Program-made: the position numbers and the translations under genes
NCBI GenBank assembly: GCA_017414845.1
Contig: JAFQJY010000142.1
Span: 1-5,265, forward strand
From: Alphaproteobacteria bacterium
GTDB lineage: Bacteria; Pseudomonadota; Alphaproteobacteria; RF32; UBA3637
Direction of reading: 5' to 3'
Length of the DNA stretch: 5,265 nucleotides
Part shown: piece by piece, positions 1 through 5,265 of the stretch
Numbering within the stretch: the stretch's first letter is position 1
How the letters are laid out: every line of letters begins with the position of its first letter
Notes under the pieces: generated by a model
What the model was told of the DNA's origin: nothing
Databases searched by the model: none
The model's input: only the letters and a program-made list of their open reading frames with translations

Positions 1-291
1 TAAAAGAATATCATCTTCTTCAAACTTAAACTCGGATAAAGGCGTACTGGCATGTGTTGTCAAAAGAACAAGTCGTCCGTTGGGCTTACTTTTAAGATAG
101 TGTTCCCATGACGGATAACGTGTCAGATCTGCTTTTGGTAAATAATCCATACCGGCACGTTTAAGTTGTTTGTCATCAAATAGAAAACCGCATGGTTCAA
201 TGATGTCAACAGGGAGACCGAAGCAAACAGCCATTCTGAGAATGGTTCCGGTATTTTGAGGAATATCCGGTTGATAAAGGGCTATACGCAT
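1..291 (-). CDS. trmL: tRNA (cytidine/uridine-2'-O-)-methyltransferase TrmL, 5' part (cut by window edge)
   Basis: SPOUT-class enzyme that transfers a methyl group from S-adenosylmethionine to the 2'-OH of the wobble nucleotide (position 34) of certain leucine tRNAs in the cytoplasm. The 97 visible residues start MRIALYQPDIPQNTG and carry two family signatures: IPQNTGTILRMA (about 10-21) and GFLFDDKQLKRAGMDY (35-50), the latter closely resembling the E. coli TrmL segment GFAWDDKRLRRAGLDY as I recall it. LVLLTTHAS (74-82) is the strand before the knot. The C-terminal trefoil knot with the SAM-binding FGxExxG motif lies beyond the left edge, about 50-60 residues if the length is usual. The ATG is one base after the stop of the HemY-domain gene, and a GGAAAG about 10 bases upstream, inside the end of that gene, can serve as its ribosome binding site. 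It is therefore probably the third gene of that operon. The frame is open to the edge; nothing suggests a broken gene. Confidence 0.93.
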   Translation of the reverse strand, partial: MRIALYQPDIPQNTGTILRMAVCFGLPVDIIEPCGFLFDDKQLKRAGMDYLPKADLTRYPSWEHYLKSKPNGRLVLLTTHASTPLSEFKFEEDDILL

Positions 292-292
292 C

Positions 293-1477
293 TTATTTAA
301 TCTTTCCGAAAGTTTGGCAAACCGGACAAGACGCATCCCAAGAGGAAGTAGCGTACCCGCACGACGTACAGGTATAGGGTAAATAAGGCCCTAATTTTTG
401 AAGTTTGTCTTCCCAGATACGAACAGCTTCCGAATTATTATTTGCCTCTTTTTCAAGAAAGATTTTCATTTCTGCTGCCGGTACGGTAAGAGGATAGGCA
501 TCTAAATATAAATCCAATTCTTTTCCTGCTTGCCCCCAAAGGTGCGCCATTAAAGCCGCATCAGCCAAGGCTAAATGTGTCAGAGGATTTGTGTCTGCGG
601 ACAAGATAAATTTTTCTGCGGTTTTGTAGGCAGAAAGCGGTTTCTCAGGATTGAGCGTTTTCGTAAATGCTTTATAAAGAGCCCAATTAGGACTTTTCTT
701 CCATGCTTTTTTCAGTATGGAAGTTGCTTTTTGTGGGACTTGCTGTGCATAACGAAGTGCTGTCTCGGGAATAAACGGTGCCGTTTTAAAGGCCTCTTCA
801 TTTCTGCCGAGTTTCAAAAGAATACTTGCTTTTTTAGAAAGGTAATCTTCTTTTGTCAAAGCACGTGCAGATTTTAAGTCATCCAGTGTTTTTAAGGATT
901 CGTCCCAACGGGAAAGTTTAATCTGTAATCTGAAAATATCTGCATTTAACCAAACGGACGGTTTTGTTTCTTTGGCGTTTACGGCAATATCCAGTGCCCC
1001 TTTAAAATCACCTTGTTCTTCTTTTGCCGTAATTAAACCTTTGATGCCGGCCATGTGTGTTTCGTCAATAGAAGCAAGTTCTAAAGCCACTTCTTGCGTC
1101 GGGCAGGTCATTTGCTTTAAAATCAGACTGTAAACGTTTCCCTCTCCAAAAGTCTTGTCAATTTTTTTAAAAGTATTTTTCTGTAAGACGGCATCTTTTG
1201 CCAAATAAGCATTCAATGCCTGAAAAATGAGTTTTTCCCGAAATGCAATTTGTTTTGTTTCCTTGTGATGACGCATCCATTTGATAAGAGAAAGAGGCGC
1301 TTTCAAAACAGAAACAACCATGGATAGAAGGACAAAGAATCCTATCAGAACGGCAATGGATGTTTCAAGTTTGTATCCGAACCAGGTAAGGGAAACTTCT
1401 CCGGGGTTTTCCATCAGCCACAGAACAATAAAAATAACTGCTAAAATGATAATCAGAAAGTGTAAAAATTTTCTCAT
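293..1477 (-). CDS. hemY: HemY N-terminal-domain TPR membrane protein with C-terminal zinc ribbon
   Basis: A 394-residue inner-membrane protein. Two hydrophobic helices (about 4-22 and 40-60) flank the conserved NPGEVSLTWFGYKLETS segment (24-40), the hallmark of the HemY N-terminal domain. A basic stretch (66-75) follows, then a mostly helical region with TPR-like repeats (about 80-345, for example 145-170, 178-200, 211-232, 300-326), presumably cytoplasmic or periplasmic depending on topology. The C-terminus is a rubredoxin-like zinc ribbon, C370-x2-C373 and C384-x2-C387 with W380 between the pairs. The name comes from a position next to heme genes in enterobacteria. It is not the HemY-type protoporphyrinogen oxidase of Bacillus, and its biochemical role is not established. 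The start overlaps the mic60 stop by ATGA, with GGGAG 7 bases upstream (1485-1489), so translation is probably coupled. Family assignment is strong; function is inference. The TPR plus zinc-ribbon plan also recalls LapB, but LapB lacks this two-helix N-terminal domain. Confidence 0.88.
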   Translation of the reverse strand: MRKFLHFLIIILAVIFIVLWLMENPGEVSLTWFGYKLETSIAVLIGFFVLLSMVVSVLKAPLSLIKWMRHHKETKQIAFREKLIFQALNAYLAKDAVLQKNTFKKIDKTFGEGNVYSLILKQMTCPTQEVALELASIDETHMAGIKGLITAKEEQGDFKGALDIAVNAKETKPSVWLNADIFRLQIKLSRWDESLKTLDDLKSARALTKEDYLSKKASILLKLGRNEEAFKTAPFIPETALRYAQQVPQKATSILKKAWKKSPNWALYKAFTKTLNPEKPLSAYKTAEKFILSADTNPLTHLALADAALMAHLWGQAGKELDLYLDAYPLTVPAAEMKIFLEKEANNNSEAVRIWEDKLQKLGPYLPYTCTSCGYATSSWDASCPVCQTFGKIK

Positions 1478-2424
1478 TTGTTTTCTCCCGTTTCAGATAA
1501 AAGATGTGTCAGTTTTAAACGTAATTCCATTTGTTTCATTAAAGGTATGAATATATTTTGTTTTTCCGTCGGCAGTTGGCGAAGGGTTATAAGAGCCTGT
1601 CCGAGGTTGCCGGCACTGATTTCGTCAGAGGCTTTATAAAACAGCCATCTGGGGCAGGTAGCGTCGGCAGGAATGACGACAGGACGAATACGAACAAGTG
1701 TCCGTAGTTTAAACCAAATTTTGCCATACCAGTGAGAGCGCATTTTGGCGCAAGTCATAACCGCCTCTTCATAATCCGAAGCATTTGCCATAAATGTTTT
1801 TTGAATATCGGTAACCGTAGGTATCCCTGTCGCACCGGCACTGCCAAGGTCCTGTTCTATCTGTTTTAAAAGGGAATTCGTGGGCATTCCCTTTCTTAAA
1901 TCCGATAAAAATGCCACAAAAGGTTTTCCGTCTTGAATTCGTGCCAACAGGTCCGTTAAACGAAGAGCTTGTGCTGATAAATCCTGCTGAGGGGCATTTT
2001 GAAGCGTTGTCAATTGTTTTTGTGATATTTCAAGTTCCTTTTGGAGGATATGTGTTTCTTTTTGAAGTGTCAGAAGTTTGTTTTCAAGTTCTGTTTTTTC
2101 CGTATGACATGCTTGTTTTATTTCGTTCTGTGCTTCCAAAAGGATAATGCGTTGTTCTTCAAGTTCGGCCTTAGGAACCATGGGTTCGGTGACAACCGTA
2201 ACCGTTTCGGGAATGGGAAGAACATTCGGAGCAGGAACAGGGGCTTTTAAATTTTTTAAATACGTTTTAATTTGAGGCGATGCCAAATAAGTCCCGATGC
2301 CGATGCCTGCGACAGATACGAATAACAAACTCCATAAAATCGGATGCTTTTTCTTTGTCGTTTCAGATGTTTTATCAGTGGTTTTTGAAACTGTATCAAC
2401 GTTTTTTTCCGTATGTTCTGTCAT
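1474..2424 (-). CDS. mic60: Mic60/mitofilin-like inner membrane protein (compact form)
   Basis: A 316-residue homologue of mitochondrial Mic60. In Alphaproteobacteria this family shapes intracytoplasmic membranes and makes contact with outer-membrane proteins. Order of parts: a polar, Thr/Lys-rich cytoplasmic tail (1-27); one transmembrane helix (about 29-47); a Pro-rich linker (60-84); a charged coiled coil (about 85-143, many E/K/Q and heptad-spaced L); an amphipathic segment with the family-like LTDLLARIQDGKPF (156-169); and the mitofilin signature domain (about 222-316), including WYGKIWFKLRTLVRIRPV (232-249) and AGNLGQALITLRQLP (271-285). The bulk should sit in the periplasm. It is shorter than many alphaproteobacterial Mic60 proteins, mainly in the linker and coiled coil. 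AAGGAG (2432-2437) lies 7 bases before the ATG. It is the first gene of the leftward operon and overlaps hemY by four bases, the pairing reported for alphaproteobacterial mic60. hemD, often upstream of this pair, is not here. Confidence 0.85.
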   Translation of the reverse strand: MTEHTEKNVDTVSKTTDKTSETTKKKHPILWSLLFVSVAGIGIGTYLASPQIKTYLKNLKAPVPAPNVLPIPETVTVVTEPMVPKAELEEQRIILLEAQNEIKQACHTEKTELENKLLTLQKETHILQKELEISQKQLTTLQNAPQQDLSAQALRLTDLLARIQDGKPFVAFLSDLRKGMPTNSLLKQIEQDLGSAGATGIPTVTDIQKTFMANASDYEEAVMTCAKMRSHWYGKIWFKLRTLVRIRPVVIPADATCPRWLFYKASDEISAGNLGQALITLRQLPTEKQNIFIPLMKQMELRLKLTHLLSETGENK

Positions 2425-2430
2425 TTAAAA

Positions 2431-2437
2431 ACTCCTT
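2431..2437 (-). promoter_or_regulatory. Ribosome binding site of mic60
   Basis: On the minus strand the sequence reads AAGGAGT, a near-perfect Shine-Dalgarno, with the AAGGAG core (2432-2437) 7 bases upstream of the ATG at 2424. It fixes the start of the Mic60-like protein, whose short polar N-terminus then precedes the transmembrane helix. Confidence 0.8.
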
Positions 2438-2443
2438 CTTAAA

Positions 2444-2457
2444 TTTCTCGTGAGAAA
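2444..2457. repeat. 14-bp perfect palindrome in the mic60 leader/start region
   Basis: TTTCTC-GT-GAGAAA is a perfect inverted repeat with 6-bp arms and a 2-base centre. It lies 20-33 bases upstream of the mic60 ATG, just before the ribosome binding site, and would overlap the expected transcription start of the weak mic60 promoter candidate. It could be an operator, or a small hairpin in the mRNA leader. A palindrome of this length can also occur by chance in AT-rich DNA. No regulator is assigned. Confidence 0.5.
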
Positions 2458-2458
2458 C

Positions 2459-2464
2459 AGTGTA
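2459..2464 (-). promoter_or_regulatory. Candidate -10 box for the mic60-hemY-trmL operon
   Basis: On the minus strand TACACT matches the sigma70 -10 consensus at 4 of 6 positions and lies about 35 bases upstream of the mic60 ATG. The -35 at standard spacing (TTTATT) is poor, so the call rests mainly on position and on the AT-rich upstream tract. The true promoter may lie elsewhere in 2459-2520. Confidence 0.25.
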
Positions 2465-2476
2465 TCACGTCTTTAA

Positions 2477-2518
2477 AAGAAAATAAACTAAAAAAAATAA
2501 AAAATACCTGCTTTTTTT
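2477..2518. other. A/T-rich tract in the centre of the divergent intergenic region
   Basis: Runs of A followed by a run of seven T on the plus strand, almost free of G and C apart from a short ACCTGC interruption. Such tracts can bend DNA and act as UP elements for flanking promoters; here one lies just upstream of the mreB -35 candidate and of the mic60 candidate on the other strand. The A-run/T-run could fold as a weak hairpin but has no GC stem, so it is not called a terminator. Confidence 0.4.
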
Positions 2519-2519
2519 G

Positions 2520-2548
2520 TTGTCATCTGAGATGATTTGGTGTATGAA
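2520..2548 (+). promoter_or_regulatory. Candidate sigma70 promoter of the mreBCD-mrdA operon
   Basis: TTGTCA (2520-2525, 5 of 6 to the -35 consensus) is separated by exactly 17 bases from TATGAA (2543-2548, 4 of 6 to the -10 consensus). A start near 2555 would leave a leader of about 45 bases before the mreB ATG. An alternative -10, TAAAAT at 2564-2569 (5 of 6), has no good -35 at normal spacing but could give a shorter leader. Confidence 0.5.
2523..2535. repeat. 13-bp perfect palindrome between the -35 and -10 of the mreB promoter candidate
   Basis: TCATCT-G-AGATGA is a perfect inverted repeat with 6-bp arms around one base. It overlaps the last three bases of the putative -35 and fills the first part of the spacer. 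That is a classic place for a repressor operator, or an activator site for a promoter with a weak -10. I do not recognise the motif as belonging to a named regulator. Confidence 0.5.
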
Positions 2549-2566
2549 ATAAAGAACTAACTTTAA

Positions 2567-3649
<1,083 letters not shown>

Positions 3650-3670
3650 ATTAAAGGGGCTTAAACTATT

Positions 3671-4534
3671 ATGAAAGATAGGGTAAGTCGCCTTCGGTTG
3701 TTGCGTCAGATTTATCGGCAGTTTTCTGTTTATTTTTACCTTTTTTTAGCACTGGTGATGATTTTGCTGGGCTTTTCTTCTCATCCGTGGATAGAGGGGA
3801 TTCGTTCGGATATTTCTGATGTAACGGGACAGGTTGTTGATGTCCTTTATACACCTGTCAGATATATCCGACAAGCAGGACAGGGTATTGCGGATACTTG
3901 GGCTATTCGTGAGGAAAATAAAGAGTTGAGGGCAGAAAATAAAAGGCTCCTTCAATGGATGGCACTTGCTAAGAAATTAGAAAATGAAAACGAACGTTTA
4001 AAAAAAGAACTTAAATTTGTTCCTGTTGTTAAAGGTGAGGTTATAACGGCATCTATTGTTGCAGATAACGGTGGGGCTTTCAGCCGTTCCGTGTTGGCTC
4101 GGGCAGGACGTGAAAATAATGTAGAGCCCGGTACAATTGCGCTGTTTCACAATGCTGTATTGGGGCGGGTTGTTTCTGCTGGTGAGAGGAGTTCTCGTAT
4201 TTTATTGTTGACGGATTTTTCTTCCAGAGTTCCTGTTATTGTCGGAGATGATAAGTACTTAGGTATTGTGGAGGGAAATAATTCTGATGTATTGAAATTG
4301 GCTTTTCTTCCTGAAAATGCAAAAGTCCGTATCGGAGATTATGTGATGACCTCCGGCCATGGACAGGTGTATCCGTTCGGTTTGGCTATCGGGACTGTTT
4401 CTCGTGTAGATGAAACATCTATTGAAGTAACACCGTTTGTTCAAAGAGGACAGACGGATTTTGTTCAGTTGGCAGACTATGGACATCAGGGGCTTTTACC
4501 GGAAATTGTTTGTCCGGTAGAGGAGATAAAATGA
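3671..4534 (+). CDS. mreC: Rod shape-determining protein MreC
   Basis: A 287-residue bitopic inner-membrane protein whose periplasmic part binds and activates PBP2 and links it with MreD and MreB. Visible parts: a basic cytoplasmic N-terminus (1-17, RxxRLRLLRQIYR); a transmembrane helix (about 18-35); a periplasmic helix leading into a coiled coil (about 78-116, EENKELRAENKRLL to ENERLKKEL); then the two-barrel MreC core (about 122-272). The core includes the conserved LLLTDFSSRVPV (178-189) and GDYVMTSGHGQVYPFGLAIGTV (222-243). It ends about 15 residues after the core, so it lacks the long C-terminal extension of some alphaproteobacterial MreC proteins. AAAGGGG lies about 11 bases before the ATG, slightly far. 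The stop overlaps the mreD start by ATGA. Confidence 0.96.
   Translation: MKDRVSRLRLLRQIYRQFSVYFYLFLALVMILLGFSSHPWIEGIRSDISDVTGQVVDVLYTPVRYIRQAGQGIADTWAIREENKELRAENKRLLQWMALAKKLENENERLKKELKFVPVVKGEVITASIVADNGGAFSRSVLARAGRENNVEPGTIALFHNAVLGRVVSAGERSSRILLLTDFSSRVPVIVGDDKYLGIVEGNNSDVLKLAFLPENAKVRIGDYVMTSGHGQVYPFGLAIGTVSRVDETSIEVTPFVQRGQTDFVQLADYGHQGLLPEIVCPVEEIK
4520..4525 (+). promoter_or_regulatory. Ribosome binding site of mreD (inside the mreC end)
   Basis: GAGGAG ends 5 bases before the ATG at 4531 and lies within the last codons of mreC. It supports the ATG at 4531 rather than an in-frame TTG at 4510, which has the site downstream of it. Confidence 0.75.
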
Positions 4535-5043
4535 TAGAGCCTAATGCTCGATATCGGATACTTTGTCTTTTCCAAAAAAGTACGCCCTTGTTGATTTGTC
4601 TGTTACTGCTTGTTTTACGATTGATGCCGTTGCCGTTGTTTGGTACATTTCCTGTCCCTTTTATTCTCATTCCGTTGTTTTATTGGACGCTTTTTTTTCC
4701 TGATTACATAACGCCGGCGTTTGTTTTTTTTATAGGTCTTTTAGGCGATTTAATGCTTGAAAATCTCTTTGGGGTCGGGACAATGGGTTTGCTTGTTTTT
4801 TATTTGATGATAACGCTGGAACGGCGTTTTTTTATGGGACGTTCTTTTTCTTTTTTATGGATGATTTTTGCTGTTTATTCGTGTATTATCATAGTGCTTG
4901 AATGGGGGTTGACCTGTGTTTTAAGCGGATATGTTTTCCCTTGTTGGAATGTCTTTTTGTGTTGGCTTGTTTTAAATTTGTTTTATCCGATTTTTGTTCC
5001 TCTTTTAGGACGATTAAATGATTTCTTGGGAGAGGAATTATGA
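4531..5043 (+). CDS. mreD: Rod shape-determining protein MreD
   Basis: A 170-residue, very hydrophobic polytopic inner-membrane protein, the third core member of the MreBCD elongasome; it is thought to oppose or tune the MreC effect on PBP2. About five or six membrane segments can be placed at 17-33, 40-56, 60-77, 83-95, 106-127 and 140-159. The family-like stretch PAFVFFIGLLGDLMLENLFGVGTMGL is at 62-87, with GLLGD (69-73) and LFGVGTMGL (79-87) as key parts. Length fits MreD (about 160-180). Sequence conservation in this family is low, so identification rests on this motif, hydrophobicity and position between mreC and mrdA. Long T runs in the DNA follow from the many Phe and Leu codons. Both ends overlap neighbours by ATGA (with mreC at 4531-4534, with mrdA at 5040-5043), consistent with coupled translation. 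Confidence 0.93.
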   Translation: MIEPNARYRILCLFQKSTPLLICLLLLVLRLMPLPLFGTFPVPFILIPLFYWTLFFPDYITPAFVFFIGLLGDLMLENLFGVGTMGLLVFYLMITLERRFFMGRSFSFLWMIFAVYSCIIIVLEWGLTCVLSGYVFPCWNVFLCWLVLNLFYPIFVPLLGRLNDFLGEEL

Positions 5044-5265
5044 GTTGGCAAACGGAAGGGACAAAAAAAATTGCCGTTCGGACACTTGCTTTGACAGGCA
5101 TTTTTACATGCCTTGCCGTTATTTTGTTTGCAAGAATGTTTTTCTTACAGGTTATAGAAGCCGATAAATATCAAACTTTGGCTGATAAAAACAGAGTCGG
5201 CGTTCGTCTTTTACCTCCTCTTCGTGGAAAAATTTTGGATAGAAACGGAAAACAAATTGCTTATA
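5040..5265 (+). CDS. mrdA: Penicillin-binding protein 2 (MrdA), N-terminal part (cut by window edge)
   Basis: Monofunctional transpeptidase that crosslinks new lateral-wall peptidoglycan with the glycosyltransferase RodA. The 75 visible residues show a short cytoplasmic tail (MSWQTEGTKKIAVR), one transmembrane anchor (about 15-36), then the start of the pedestal domain: RMFFLQVIEADKYQTLADKNRV (32-53) and the class B PBP signature PPLRGKILDRNGKQIAY (59-75, with R62, G63, D67, R68, N69, G70). The catalytic SxxK, SxN and KTG motifs are beyond the right edge, in the roughly 500-550 residues expected to follow. The purine-rich stretch GGGAGAGGA (5028-5036) before the ATG provides the ribosome binding site, and the start overlaps the mreD stop by ATGA. 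Position after mreD and the PPLRG context favour PBP2 over FtsI. rodA is the usual next gene but is not visible. Confidence 0.94.
   Translation, partial: MSWQTEGTKKIAVRTLALTGIFTCLAVILFARMFFLQVIEADKYQTLADKNRVGVRLLPPLRGKILDRNGKQIAY

Noticed and set aside
575..877. 100-codon open frame on the plus strand opposite hemY
   Set aside because: The product is Cys- and Phe-rich with no family resemblance, as expected for the complement of a TPR-coding stretch; it has no supporting context.
1281..1550. 89-codon open frame on the plus strand across the mic60/hemY junction
   Set aside because: It is antisense to two well-supported genes, has no recognisable domain and is best explained as a chance frame.
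2490..2518. A-run followed by a T-run resembling a bidirectional terminator
   Set aside because: There is no GC-containing stem, only A-T pairing around a seven-base or longer loop, and it sits between two divergent genes where no terminator is expected.
4510..4530. In-frame TTG start extending MreD by seven residues
   Set aside because: GAGGAG at 4520-4525 serves the ATG at 4531, which also gives the typical ATGA overlap with mreC.

Overview
This AT-rich window reads as chromosomal DNA of an alphaproteobacterium. The best evidence is a mitofilin/Mic60-type gene directly followed by a HemY-domain gene, an arrangement known from Alphaproteobacteria. It is supported by a TrmL-type methyltransferase and a complete mreB-mreC-mreD-mrdA order. 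The low GC content suggests one of the AT-rich, perhaps host-associated, lineages rather than a typical high-GC free-living one. That lineage guess is inference and could be wrong.

Left half (1-2424, minus strand): three tightly packed genes read leftward. A compact Mic60-like membrane protein (316 aa) overlaps by ATGA a HemY-domain TPR membrane protein (394 aa). One base after its stop comes trmL, a tRNA wobble 2'-O-methyltransferase, cut by the left edge after 97 residues. The spacing points to one transcript that combines envelope architecture genes with a tRNA modification gene.

Middle (2425-2599): a 175-bp divergent intergenic region. It holds the ribosome binding sites of both outward operons, a plausible sigma70 promoter for mreB, a weaker candidate for mic60, an A/T tract and two short perfect palindromes. 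One palindrome lies between the -35 and -10 of the mreB candidate. The other lies in the leader or start region of mic60.

Right half (2600-5265, plus strand): the elongasome operon. MreB (actin-like filament), MreC (membrane-anchored periplasmic scaffold), MreD (polytopic membrane partner) and the first 75 residues of PBP2 (MrdA, transpeptidase), cut by the right edge. mreC/mreD and mreD/mrdA both overlap by ATGA, so translational coupling is likely. Together these proteins direct insertion of lateral-wall peptidoglycan and rod shape.

All seven genes look intact within the window, apart from the two cut by its edges. I see no RNA gene, mobile element, CRISPR array or clear intrinsic terminator. 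The region is mostly conserved housekeeping. The points deserving attention are the Mic60/HemY pair placed back to back with the cell-shape operon, the LapB-like zinc ribbon at the end of HemY, and the two palindromes in the shared control region. I did not find an undescribed multi-gene system.
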